From Paraburkholderia agricolaris (lineage in GTDB: Bacteria > Pseudomonadota > Gammaproteobacteria > Burkholderiales > Burkholderiaceae), in assembly GCF_009455635.1 (NCBI RefSeq), contig NZ_QPER01000001.1, forward strand, positions 3,596,001 through 3,660,000: a stretch of 64,000 nucleotides of DNA, written 5' to 3'. Positions 1 through 8,097 of this stretch are shown piece after piece. A program made the position numbers and the translations under genes. The notes beneath the pieces were generated by a model. It was given only the letters and a program-made list of their open reading frames with translations, had not been told where the DNA came from and ran no database searches. The stretch's first letter is position 1, and every line of letters starts with the position of its first letter.

Positions 1-45
1 CGCGTTCTTTTCCGTGCTTCAGTTCTGTTTCGACGTGACCGGCAC

Positions 46-69
46 GCGCGATTCCCGAAGGAATCGCGC
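46..69 (-). terminator. Stem-loop downstream of otsA
   Basis: A perfect 10-bp inverted repeat (GCGCGATTCC / GGAATCGCGC) with a 4-base CGAA loop lies just after the otsA stop codon. There is no T-run on the otsA strand, so it may be a 3' stabilising hairpin or a weak terminator rather than a classical intrinsic one. Confidence 0.4.
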
Positions 70-79
70 CGCCATTGAT

Positions 80-1510
80 TCAGCTGGAAGATGCGGTCAC
101 GTCAGCGAGCTTTACCGCTTTGGCCGTCACCGAAGAGGCGGTCGCGATGTTGCGCAGATCGCCCAGGAAGGTATCGCGCCAGACCGACAGATTGTTCTCA
201 CGCATCGGCGCCATCATGTCCGCGTGACGCGCCTGGCGCTCGGCGAGCGGCATCGACAGCGCGCGCTCCAGCGCCTCGGCCATCTGCGACAGATCGAACG
301 GATTGACAACCAGCGCACCCGGCAATTGCTCGGCGGCGCCGGCAAATTGCGACAACACGAGCACGCCCGGATCGGCCGGATCCTGCGATGCAACGTACTC
401 CTTCGCGACCAGGTTCATGCCGTCGCGTAGCGGCGTCACATAGCCGACCTGCGATTGACGGAACAGCGCCATCAGCAGATTGCGCTCGTACTTGCGGTTC
501 AGGTACTGGATCGGCGTCCAGTCGAGTTGCGCGAAACGACCGTTGATACGGCCCGCTTCGCCTTCCAATGTCTGACGAATGCGCTGATACGTCTGCACGT
601 CCGCGCGCGTCGGCGGCGCGATCTGCACCAGCGATACGCGTCCGTGCCAACCCGGTGCATTCAGCAGTAGCCGTTCGAATGCCTGGAAGCGCTCCACCAG
701 TCCCTTCGAATAATCGAGCCGGTCGACGCTCATGATCAGCTTGCGCCCGCGCATGCCGTCACGCAGGCTGCGTACCGGCTTGCGATCGGTGAACTGCTCG
801 GCGGCCTTGGCGATCGCATCCGGATAAATGCCGATCGGGTATGCGGCCACTTTAAGAAAGCGGTTGCACGCGTGCACCATGCCGTCTTCGCTCGAGGTGC
901 CGTGCTGGCCGCGCTCGATAAAGTCGACGAACGACTGGCGATCCGCCTCGGTCTGGAAACCGACCACGTCGTAGCTGCACATTGCCTTGACCAATTCCTC
1001 GTGCGGCGGAATCGTACGGAGTACTTCCGGAACTGGAAAGGGAATATGCAGGAAGAAACCGATTGGATTCTTCACGCCGAGTTCGCGCAGGCAGCGCGCG
1101 AACGGCAGCAGATGATAGTCGTGCACCCATATGATGTCGTCGGGTTTGAGCAGCTCCTTGAGCTGCTTGGCGAGCGTCGCGTTGACTCGCTGATAGCCCG
1201 CATATTCCTGCCGGTCGTAGCGCGACAGGTCGTTGCGATAGTGGAACGTCGGCCACAGCGTCGCGTTCGAAAAACCGCGGTAGTACTGGTCATAGTCGCG
1301 CTTGGTGAGACCCACCGTCGCGTATGTCACATTGCCCTGCTTCTCGATCACCGGGGACGACGGCTCGCTCACGGTCTCGCCGCTCCAGCCGAACCAGACT
1401 CCGCCGGTTTCCTTCAACGCGTCCAGCACGCCGATCGCGAGGCCACCTGCCGCGGGGCGGCCTTCCTGGATTGGCGCCACACGATTCGATACCACGATCA
1501 GTCTGCTCAT
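80..1510 (-). CDS. otsA: Trehalose-6-phosphate synthase (GT20 family)
   Basis: This 476-residue cytoplasmic glycosyltransferase makes trehalose-6-phosphate from UDP-glucose and glucose-6-phosphate, the first step of the OtsAB osmoprotectant pathway. Full length for bacterial OtsA. The N-terminal loop RPAAGGL (about 18-24), HDYHL (130-134), SVDRLDYSKG with the donor-phosphate Arg/Lys (261-270) and DGMNLVAKEY (363-372) are all present. The start is chosen because MSRLIVVSNR is the normal family N-terminus and a GGAG ribosome-binding site lies about 6 bases upstream. No otsB (phosphatase) is in the window; it may lie beyond the left edge. Osmotic or stationary-phase control is expected from the family but is not shown here. 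Confidence 0.96.
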   Translation of the reverse strand: MSRLIVVSNRVAPIQEGRPAAGGLAIGVLDALKETGGVWFGWSGETVSEPSSPVIEKQGNVTYATVGLTKRDYDQYYRGFSNATLWPTFHYRNDLSRYDRQEYAGYQRVNATLAKQLKELLKPDDIIWVHDYHLLPFARCLRELGVKNPIGFFLHIPFPVPEVLRTIPPHEELVKAMCSYDVVGFQTEADRQSFVDFIERGQHGTSSEDGMVHACNRFLKVAAYPIGIYPDAIAKAAEQFTDRKPVRSLRDGMRGRKLIMSVDRLDYSKGLVERFQAFERLLLNAPGWHGRVSLVQIAPPTRADVQTYQRIRQTLEGEAGRINGRFAQLDWTPIQYLNRKYERNLLMALFRQSQVGYVTPLRDGMNLVAKEYVASQDPADPGVLVLSQFAGAAEQLPGALVVNPFDLSQMAEALERALSMPLAERQARHADMMAPMRENNLSVWRDTFLGDLRNIATASSVTAKAVKLADVTASSS

Positions 1511-1721
1511 TGGTGCTCCACCTCGTCAGTTGTTTCGTTGCATACGGATATGTGCGTTAACGGTGCATGCAAGTCGCGTGCCGTTTTTTGAGATGTTGGA
1601 AATAAAAATGGTTACAAATGTATCGGACGAGCAAAAACATGCAATACCGAAGCATTGCGAAGAAATTTTTTCTGCTTTGTATGACGAAACCGAAACCGTT
1701 CTTACCGGCTGTCAGACGGGT

Positions 1722-1934
1722 TCAGGCGTCCTGTTCCGAGCCGAGATCGCGTTGATACTCCAGCCCTTCCTGGCGCACGCCACCCTGGTTGTGTTCACCG
1801 TCTGGCGGCGCATTGGGCGCGATGCGATTCTGCGCTGCCGGGTCTGGCGACTCTGGCGAGCTGCTCTGGCTGCTACCCGGCCGGAAATCGCGTTTTGAGT
1901 GGCGCGCGGAACGTCGCAGTGCTGGATGTCTCAT
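1722..1934 (-). CDS. Small hypothetical hydrophilic protein
   Basis: A 70-residue frame beginning MRHPALRRSARHSKRDFRPG, preceded by a strong GGAGG ribosome-binding site 8 bases upstream; that site is the main reason to accept it. The N-terminal third is Arg/His-rich, the middle is Ser/Pro-rich, and the tail is Gln/Glu/Asp-rich, so it is probably disordered. No signal peptide or membrane segment is visible and I do not recognise the family. It sits alone, upstream of and codirectional with otsA, separated by about 210 bases of lower-G+C DNA. Confidence 0.5.
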   Translation of the reverse strand: MRHPALRRSARHSKRDFRPGSSQSSSPESPDPAAQNRIAPNAPPDGEHNQGGVRQEGLEYQRDLGSEQDA

Positions 1935-2086
1935 GGTCGATGCCTCCGGGGGAAGCCCGCCGTCAACGAGACGGCATCAATTCAGTGTAGGGGTCGCGAC
2001 GGCAAATTGCCGGTAAAAGATGCGCCGAGTTTGTAACAAGTACATAAAATCGCTGTGGCGGATGGTGGTGCGGCGCACTGAGCATG

Positions 2087-2323
2087 TCAGAGTTGCACGA
2101 ACGCGGGTTGAGGCAGTGGGCGCCGATTGGCTTGTGGCGTTTGCGTGGGTTGCGGGGGTGGGTCGCCGATCGGCGGCGCAACCGGTTCGATCGGGTCTGG
2201 AGTCGGGCTGGGGCCTGGAATCGTGTCGGGTTCGCCAGGGTCTGGTGACGGTGATGGCGGTTCGATCGGCTCGGGACGGTGAGCGTGTTTCGGGAAGGCG
2301 GTCGCGGCGGCGTAGTCCGGCAT
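2087..2323 (-). CDS. Small proline-rich hypothetical protein
   Basis: A 78-residue frame from MPDYAAATAF. The start is supported by AAGGA 8 bases upstream; an earlier in-frame start lacks such a site. The middle is a run of Pro/Asp/Glu/Gly/Ser (PSPSPDPGEPDTIPGP, then PDPIEP and PPIGDPPPQP), predicted to be extended and disordered. Short proline-rich proteins of this kind recur in Burkholderia-type genomes (recollection, not checked here). No signal peptide, membrane segment or catalytic motif is visible, so the function is unknown. Its 5' side merges into the inverted-repeat element. Confidence 0.5.
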   Translation of the reverse strand: MPDYAAATAFPKHAHRPEPIEPPSPSPDPGEPDTIPGPSPTPDPIEPVAPPIGDPPPQPTQTPQANRRPLPQPAFVQL

Positions 2324-2504
2324 GTTCGTTGTCCTTGGCTTTGCGGTTGTTGTGGGTGGCAGCAAGGGTTATGCCGGGAAGGGTTTTGCCTGCCCGGCAG
2401 GTGGGGGCCTTCGCGGCGCTCTTGGTTTGCTTGCCCGATTGCCTTGGTTTGCTTGTGGCCGTTGGCCGCTTCTTGGGCTTGTCTTGCTGTGTCTGTGCGT
2501 TTGC

Positions 2505-2690
2505 CTTTTTGGCCTTTCCTTGATTTGTTAGTGGTCTATTAGTGTTGCCCCTGTGCGGGGCGGCACCTACTTCTCTTTGCCGGCCGCAAAGAGAAGTAGG
2601 CAAGAGAAAGCGGCTCAAACCGCTAATTCTTAAGCGGGTCCCCCGCGCAGTGGCGGTAGTGGTGCATCTGGAATCCGTGTCCCCGCGCAC
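2505..2690 (+). repeat. Left arm of a long inverted repeat
   Basis: The reverse complement of this arm matches 3021-3207. The outer 140 bases or so are almost identical (one 1-base indel and a couple of mismatches); the inner 45 or so bases are more diverged. Inside the arm is a smaller perfect hairpin, CTACTTCTCTTTGC (2567-2580) facing GCAAAGAGAAGTAG (2586-2599). The 1-kb stretch 2324-3324 has no convincing gene; the A/C-rich frames that cross it are repeat-derived. Confidence 0.85.
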
Positions 2691-3020
2691 TCCGCGCCGT
2701 TGACAAAGGATTCATCAGCTCCCACTCCGCACTGCGTGCGTCGCGGATGGGGCTGCCAGGGAAACCAGGAGGGGTTGCTCCGCGCAGCGGGGGCCGTCGG
2801 CTTCGCCTCGGTGAGGCGCCCCGCTCTGGTTGGCCAATCCCATTTCAAATGAATGTCGGGGCATCGATTTCGCGATCGCGTTTGTGCTTCCAGCAGCGAT
2901 GTAACGGCGAGTCGGGGAGCGGACCAAACCGCGGAAGCGAAAATCCGGCGGGCGGTTTTATGAACAGGGTATCGGCGCGCGCAGCGCCGCCGGAGGTATG
3001 ACGCCTTTGTCACTGACGCC

Positions 3021-3207
3021 GAATGTGCGAGGGCACAGATTCCAGATGCACCACCACCGTGGCTGTGCGGGGGACCCGCTTAAGAATTAGCGGTTTGAGC
3101 CGCTTTCTCTTGCCTACTTCTCTTTGCGGCGGCAAAGAGAAGTAGGTGCCGCCCCGCACAGGGGCAACGCTAATAGACCACTAACAAATCAAGGAAAGGC
3201 CAAAAGA
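3021..3207 (-). repeat. Right arm of a long inverted repeat
   Basis: Inverted partner of 2505-2690. It carries the same internal hairpin (3114-3127 with 3132-3145) and the same flanking GC-rich motif GCCGCCCCGCACAGGGG. Between the arms (2691-3020) is about 330 bases of GC-rich DNA with no recognisable gene. The whole looks like a non-coding repeat or MITE-like element. No transposase is present, and no target-site duplication was convincingly seen. Confidence 0.85.
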
Positions 3208-3324
3208 CCAGCAGCAGAACAGAGACAACCACCTCAGCAAGGAAAGGCCAAAGGCGCACCGCCAACAAACCACAACAAGGCAACGCCAAAAGCAACCCCC
3301 CGAGCAGGCCCAACCCTAGATCTT

Positions 3325-4722
3325 TCAGACGTCCACACCCGCCCGCGGCGACTCATCAGCCGCATCCCCCTCATCCCTCGCATCGTTCCCGTACTCAACC
3401 AGCCGGTTGTACAACGTCTTCAAACTGATCCCAAGAATCTCAGCAGCCCGCGTCTTCACCCCACCACATTGCTCAAGCGTAGCCAGAATCAGCTGACGAT
3501 CCGCCTCCGCAAGCGAAGTCCCAAACGGAATCGTAATCGCCGTGCCAGCCGCAGGCTTCGACAACGTGATCTGCAACGGCACCGTCGCCGTACTGTCCGA
3601 ATCCGTACCCGACATGATGTGCGCGCGCTGCACATAGTTCTTCAACTCGCGCACATTACCAGGCCACGGATACGACATCAACATTTCCTTCACGGCGGCC
3701 GGGAAATGTTTCTTCGTGCTGTGACGCTCGTTGAGTTCGTCGAGAAACGCCTGCCCCAGCAATTCCACATCCTTGCCCCGATCGCGCAGCGGCGGCAAGC
3801 TGATCGGAAACACGTTCAGGCGGTGATACAGGTCGAGCCGCAACTTGCCTTCCAGCACCGCCTGCTCAGGATCACGGTTGGTGGCCGCAATCAGCCGCAC
3901 GTCCGTTTCGATTTCTTTGGTCGTGCCGACCCGCATGAACATGCCGGTTTCCAGCACGCGCAGCAGCTTCACCTGCAACTCGATCGGCATCTCGGTGATT
4001 TCGTCGAGGAACAGCGTGCCGCCGTTCGCGCGTTCGAAATAGCCTTTGTGCTGACGGTCCGCACCGGTGAACGAACCGCGCTCGTGGCCGAACATTTCCG
4101 ACTCGATCAGATTCGGCGAGATCGCGCCGCAATTCACCGCCAGAAACGCATGCTTGCGGCGCAAACTGAGTTGATGCAGCGTCTGGGCGGCAACTTCCTT
4201 GCCGGTGCCCGACTCGCCAACCAGCATGACCGAGGCAGCCGTCGGCGCAACCCGGCTGATCTGGTCGTAAACCTCCTGCATGGCCGGTGAGTTCCCGAGC
4301 ATCAACCCAAACCGGCCCATGCGGCGCAACTCGCCACGCAACGTGCCGATTTCCGCCTTCAGGTCGCCAGCACGCGGCAGGCGCGACAGAATCGCCTTCA
4401 CCCGCTGCATGTTGATCGGCTTGACCAGGTAGTCGGTGGCGCCCATCTTCAACGCATTGACCGCCGACTCCACCGTGGCGTGACCCGTAATCACAATCAC
4501 TTCCACGCCGGAGCGCGGATCGAGATCTTCAAACAGATCGACTCCACTGCCGTCAGGCAATTTCAGATCTGTAAAAACGACGTCCGGCATCTGCCGGACC
4601 AGTTGAATGCGCGCTTCGCGCAAATCGCCCGCAGTGGCAGTAGTCAGACCGTCTTCCCCGATGATGGCGGCAAGCGCCTCGCGGGTACCGGCATCGTCAT
4701 CGACAATCAGTACGTGTGGCAT
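3325..4722 (-). CDS. Sigma-54-dependent NtrC-family response regulator
   Basis: A 465-residue enhancer-binding protein that, when phosphorylated, would activate RNA polymerase-sigma54. The receiver domain (about 1-118) has acidic residues DDD (8-10) and phospho-acceptor D52 in FTDLKLPDG. The AAA+ domain (about 140-375) has Walker A GESGTGKE (169-176), the sigma54-contact loop as GSFTGA (GAFTGA in the classical family), and Walker B GGTLFLDE. The C-terminus is a Fis-type helix-turn-helix ending KTLYNRLVEYG. The start MPHVLIVDDD is the natural receiver start; an upstream in-frame ATG would add an unlikely 14-residue tail. No partner histidine kinase is adjacent, so its signal and regulon are unknown. 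Confidence 0.92.
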   Translation of the reverse strand: MPHVLIVDDDAGTREALAAIIGEDGLTTATAGDLREARIQLVRQMPDVVFTDLKLPDGSGVDLFEDLDPRSGVEVIVITGHATVESAVNALKMGATDYLVKPINMQRVKAILSRLPRAGDLKAEIGTLRGELRRMGRFGLMLGNSPAMQEVYDQISRVAPTAASVMLVGESGTGKEVAAQTLHQLSLRRKHAFLAVNCGAISPNLIESEMFGHERGSFTGADRQHKGYFERANGGTLFLDEITEMPIELQVKLLRVLETGMFMRVGTTKEIETDVRLIAATNRDPEQAVLEGKLRLDLYHRLNVFPISLPPLRDRGKDVELLGQAFLDELNERHSTKKHFPAAVKEMLMSYPWPGNVRELKNYVQRAHIMSGTDSDSTATVPLQITLSKPAAGTAITIPFGTSLAEADRQLILATLEQCGGVKTRAAEILGISLKTLYNRLVEYGNDARDEGDAADESPRAGVDV

Positions 4723-5024
4723 CGCGTCTCGAAAGCCCGAAAGCGTGAATGGGGAAACATGCAAAACGCATGCTGAAGTGCCGGCCGGCCACTCGCCTTA
4801 TGCTGCGCGTGCGTCGTGATGTGAGCACACGCTAACTTTTTGCGATAGCGCCGAACCCCTGACTTGAATCAATACCGCAACAATCAATGAGAAAATCGCC
4901 CATTGCGACGCGGCATTGTTGTCTATTTACCTATTATACGGTTTTATCGGGACACGTTTGTAATGTGCGCCAGATGCCGCCCGGCGAAGCGGCCCGTTCC
5001 GGCGCAGCCGCGTGCGCAAGGGCG
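4723..5024. other. Intergenic stretch, no gene seen
   Basis: About 300 bases between the response regulator and the next codirectional gene. It contains an AT-rich patch (about 4910-4945) suitable for promoters, but no pair of -35/-10 boxes with good spacing stands out. No coding frame with a ribosome-binding site was found. Confidence 0.4.
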
Positions 5025-5300
5025 TCACTGTGGCCCTTCGCTACGCGGAAACGGCCATGCGCTCCCTTGGCCATTCGGATGCTGCGAGCCATTTGCGCCG
5101 TGCGCTGTGTCTGGTGCGGACGGGCCGGCGCTTGCCGCGCTCACGCCGCCGGTCGCCACCGCGCCGCCCTCACCCTCCCAGCGGCTCAGGTCACGCGCCG
5201 TCGGAATCTGTGCGGCACGGTTTCGCTGCACATAGCGCAGAGCCAGCAACCCGCCGAGGGCCATCAGCGCGCCGAAGATGCCAATTTTGGGTCGTCCCAT
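5025..5300 (-). CDS. Small membrane protein next to a DUF883 gene
   Basis: A 91-residue protein with one N-terminal membrane segment (about residues 6-22, IGIFGALMALGGLLALRYV) followed by a basic turn and a Gly/Ala/Ser/Pro-rich hydrophilic tail. The start is backed by AGGAG about 7 bases upstream. It lies 48 bases downstream of the DUF883 gene on the same strand, recalling the yqjD-yqjE arrangement of enterobacteria, although sequence similarity to YqjE is not evident. Likely an inner-membrane protein of unknown role. Confidence 0.65.
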   Translation of the reverse strand: MGRPKIGIFGALMALGGLLALRYVQRNRAAQIPTARDLSRWEGEGGAVATGGVSAASAGPSAPDTAHGANGSQHPNGQGSAWPFPRSEGPQ

Positions 5301-5348
5301 CGTGAACTCCTGGTTATCGCCTAGGGGATCCGCATCGAACGCGGCGCG

Positions 5349-5666
5349 TCAGCGCGCGGCGAGGACGCCGAGCAGAAAACCGGCGCCCGCAGCCATACCA
5401 AGCGAGCGCCATGGGTTGTGCCGCACGTATCGCTCGGCACTGACGGTTGCGGCACGGTAGCGGTGCCGGGCGTTCCGCTGCGCATCACCGAGCGCCGCCT
5501 GCAACGTCTCGACATGCGCCGTCAGGCGTTCGCGCAGCGCATCGACGCCCTCGCCCGGTACATTGGCTGCGAGCCGCAGCATCTCTTCCGAATCCGTCAG
5601 CAACACCCTCAGATCTTCGACAATCTTCTGGCCGCCGAGTGCGAGCTGTTGCGTGGTGTCACTCAT
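5349..5666 (-). CDS. DUF883 family protein (ElaB/YqjD-like)
   Basis: A 105-residue protein with a long amphipathic, coiled-coil-prone N-terminal region (about 1-80; repeated Glu/Leu/Arg/Gln heptads) and a C-terminal membrane anchor preceded by the diagnostic segment YVRHNPWRSLGMAAGAG (about 80-96). That arrangement is typical of DUF883 proteins, which in E. coli (YqjD, ElaB) are stationary-phase, C-tail-anchored ribosome-associated proteins. AGGAG lies upstream of the start. It probably forms a two-gene unit with the following small membrane protein gene. Confidence 0.85.
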   Translation of the reverse strand: MSDTTQQLALGGQKIVEDLRVLLTDSEEMLRLAANVPGEGVDALRERLTAHVETLQAALGDAQRNARHRYRAATVSAERYVRHNPWRSLGMAAGAGFLLGVLAAR

Positions 5667-6064
5667 TATTCGCTCCTATGTCTGAATTCGGCGTCTGCGT
5701 CCCATTTGCGTCCTGGTTGCTGCGCGTGACGAACAATCGAGGAACCAAGGAAATCGCATCCGCCACCGGCGCGCCTTGCACAGCGTCAAGCCGCTCAAAA
5801 GCGCACGCACGTCGAATTCATGCCGCAAACGCCGTGCCCGGTAAATTTGCTACGCTCATTCGATAGCAACCCCGGCTCAGGCACTTTCGACCGGATGCGC
5901 GGCGAACTATTTCTCCACCGGTCACATGGATTGCCGGAAGCAGCTTCAAAGTGGTTAAATCGAATTCTTGTGAGATAGTGAGTGAACTGGTCCACCTTGC
6001 TCCAAGGACTTCAAGGCCTGCGCGCCGCAACACCGAACCCCATTTGCACAGGACTCCCCCGTTT
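5667..6064. other. Divergent intergenic region
   Basis: About 400 bases between the divergent DUF883 and sigma-54 activator genes, so promoters for both are expected. No box pair with good spacing was identified. A TGG...TTGC pair near 5990-6003 was examined as a sigma54 site and rejected on spacing. No coding frame is supported. Confidence 0.4.
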
Positions 6065-7111
6065 ATGGCGTCAATCGACCTGGACCCGCCGACCGTCTCC
6101 GCCGCACAGACGAAGCAGCGCGTCGCGGACGGCATCGCGGGACTGAAATCGTACGGGCTGCTGTACGGCTCGTCGCCGGTGATGCTCGATTTGTATGAAC
6201 AGATCGAGCGCGTCGCCGGCACCGATGCGACCGCGCTGATCATCGGCGAATCCGGCACCGGCAAGGAACTGATTGCCCGCACGATTCACGATCAAAGCAG
6301 CCGCAAGGACGCCCCGTTTATCGCCGTGAACTGCGGCGCAATTCCCGACGAACTCATCGAAGCCGAATTGTTCGGCCACGAAAAAGGCAGCTTCACGGGT
6401 GCCGTGCAAGGCCGTATCGGCTACTTCGAGCATGCAAACGGCGGCACGCTGTTTCTCGACGAAATCACTGAAATGGCGCCGGTGCGCCAGGTCAAACTTT
6501 TGCGCGCACTCGAGACCGGCACCTTCTTCCGGGTGGGCGGCAACGAACTGATCCGTGGCGACGTGCGCGTGATCGCCGCGACCAATCGCGACCCCGCGAT
6601 CGCCGTGAAGGAACACGGTCTGCGCGAAGACCTGATGTACCGGCTCGCGGTTTTCCCATTGCGCGCACCGCCGTTGCGCGAGCGCGAGGGTGATCGCGAA
6701 CTGCTCGCCCAACACTTTCTCGCCCTGCTGAATCAGCAGGAAAACGCGAGCAAAAGCTTCAGCAAGCGGTCGATCGAAACACTGCGAACCTGGTCGTGGC
6801 CGGGCAACGTGCGCGAGCTGAAGAACGCGGTGTATCGCGCGTTCATTCTCGCGGAGAAAACGGTTGAACTACCGCATCCGCATCTCGCGTCGCGCGTGAA
6901 AAAGCCCGTGACCCAGGGCGACGCGATGAGCGTGTGGATCGGCACTCCGCTCGCCGATGCGCAAAAGCAGATCATTCTCGGCACGCTCAAATATTGCGGC
7001 GGCGACAAGCGGCGCGCGGCCAAAGCACTCGGCGTCAGCCTGAAAACGCTGTACAACCGCTTGAGCGTGTACGGCGGCGACGAAGGCGCGGAAGAAGAAA
7101 GCGAACCCTAA
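6065..7111 (+). CDS. Sigma-54-dependent activator without a receiver domain
   Basis: A 348-residue AAA+ enhancer-binding protein. There is a short N-terminal tail (about 1-30), then AAA+ with Walker A GESGTGKE (61-68), GSFTGA (108-113) and GGTLFLDEI, then a Fis-type helix-turn-helix ending [11 protein letters not shown]. It resembles the central and C-terminal parts of the NtrC-type regulator at 3325-4722, but has no phosphorylation or obvious ligand-sensing domain, so it may be constitutive or controlled by a partner protein (as PspF is). The start [10 protein letters not shown] is preferred over an upstream in-frame start that adds a 38-residue basic tail; an AGGA lies about 12 bases before it. 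Confidence 0.88.
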   Translation: MASIDLDPPTVSAAQTKQRVADGIAGLKSYGLLYGSSPVMLDLYEQIERVAGTDATALIIGESGTGKELIARTIHDQSSRKDAPFIAVNCGAIPDELIEAELFGHEKGSFTGAVQGRIGYFEHANGGTLFLDEITEMAPVRQVKLLRALETGTFFRVGGNELIRGDVRVIAATNRDPAIAVKEHGLREDLMYRLAVFPLRAPPLREREGDRELLAQHFLALLNQQENASKSFSKRSIETLRTWSWPGNVRELKNAVYRAFILAEKTVELPHPHLASRVKKPVTQGDAMSVWIGTPLADAQKQIILGTLKYCGGDKRRAAKALGVSLKTLYNRLSVYGGDEGAEEESEP

Positions 7112-7145
7112 GCCGTGCCAGGCGCTCACGCGATTCGCTCGCGTG

Positions 7146-7181
7146 GGCAGGTATTTTCTGCATACCGACTGCCTGCTTTTT
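7146..7181 (+). terminator. Likely intrinsic terminator of the activator gene
   Basis: A stem formed by GGCA+GGTAT and ATACC+TGCC (3-base bulge) with a 7-base loop is followed by a run of five T. It lies 35 bases after the stop codon of the sigma-54 activator. Confidence 0.5.
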
Positions 7182-7410
7182 CAGCCACCTGCTCCGCGCG
7201 TTGCGCATGCCATCTCCGCTGAAACGGCCCTTTTTTGCGCATCTTTCATCTCATAATTAATCCCTTCGCACCACCAATCAAATCGGCTTCTGCTCACCAG
7301 AAACCGATTTGACTCGCACTATCTTTTGCAATTGCTTGCACTTTCCCACTGCCAATTACAAATGGCATCCTGCAAAATGCGGCAGCGCATAGTGCAACGA
7401 TGAGAAAGCC

Positions 7411-7478
7411 GTGCCTTTCGCTCACACACCGTTCACAAATGTGAAGCACGCAAATAAACCATGCGTGAGCGAAGGCAC
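7411..7478 (+). promoter_or_regulatory. Nested inverted repeats before the lipoprotein pair
   Basis: Outer arms GTGCCTTTCGCTCAC (7411-7425) and GTGAGCGAAGGCAC (7465-7478) pair with one bulged base. Inside them is a palindrome, TTCACA-AA-TGTGAA (7432-7445). The outer arm ends just before the ribosome-binding region (7482-7498). This may be an operator, or an mRNA structure affecting translation. The rest of the gap 7182-7410 is AT-richer and holds no supported gene, though it has a further weak inverted repeat (AAATCGG...CCGATTT, about 7278-7313). Confidence 0.5.
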
Positions 7479-7500
7479 TTGCAGGAGCAGAGACAGGGAA

Positions 7501-8097
7501 ATGCAAAAAAGTATGGTGTGGGCCGAAGGGGCAAAACAAACAACTACCGCGTCTAAAGCCGCTAAACGCGGACGTCCGAATGCAACGGCGCTCGTCGCAT
7601 TAGCGATGGCGATCACGTCGGCGTTGAGCGGGTGCAGTTCGCTCTATACGGAAGGCGCCACCGCCGGCGCAGGTGTCGCAGGCGCCGCGCTCGCGGCCAA
7701 AGTCACCAGCAACGCGGCCGTCGCTACCGGCATCGGCCTCGGCGCAGTGGCCGCGGCGCGTGCCGGCGTGCAGTACTCGGAGCGCGTGGTCCACAAGAAT
7801 ACGCAGGACGGTATCGCCAAAATCGCCGGACCGCTCGAGGTCGGCGCGATTGCACCGTGGAGCGTGACGCATTCGATGCCGATCGAAGACGACGAACACG
7901 GCCGCGTCACCGTAAGCCGCACAATCAGCGCCGGTGCGCTCGACTGCAAGGAAATCGTCTTCTCGGTCGATCAGACCGCTACCCAGAATGTGCCGGCTAG
8001 CAGCGCGTTCTACGTCGCCTCGATCTGCCGCGACGGCGACAACTGGAAATGGGCGTCGGCCGAACCCGCCACCGAACGCTGGGGCGCGCTGCAATGA
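7501..8097 (+). CDS. Putative lipoprotein (paralogue 1)
   Basis: A 198-residue exported protein: positively charged n-region (about 1-27), hydrophobic core, and lipobox LSGC (Cys at about 44), then a Gly/Ala-rich segment that may insert in or cross a membrane. The C-terminal half has a Cys and the pattern KEIVFSVDQ, ending NWKWASAEPATERWGALQ. That C-terminal signature is shared with the next gene, so the two are tandem paralogues. The start at 7501 has a purine-rich AGGAG/CAGGGAA region upstream; a longer upstream frame lacks support. Function unknown; cell-envelope location inferred. Confidence 0.8.
   Translation: MQKSMVWAEGAKQTTTASKAAKRGRPNATALVALAMAITSALSGCSSLYTEGATAGAGVAGAALAAKVTSNAAVATGIGLGAVAAARAGVQYSERVVHKNTQDGIAKIAGPLEVGAIAPWSVTHSMPIEDDEHGRVTVSRTISAGALDCKEIVFSVDQTATQNVPASSAFYVASICRDGDNWKWASAEPATERWGALQ

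Noticed and set aside
1977..2690. 237-codon frame through the repeat and the proline-rich gene
   Set aside because: Crosses the inverted-repeat arm and lies in a different frame from the better supported 78-residue gene; composition reflects the repeat.
3124..4290. 388-codon frame starting in the right repeat arm
   Set aside because: Most of it is antisense to the NtrC-type regulator, which has all family motifs.
5985..6005. Possible sigma54 promoter before the activator gene
   Set aside because: The GG and GC elements are 8 bases apart instead of the required 10.
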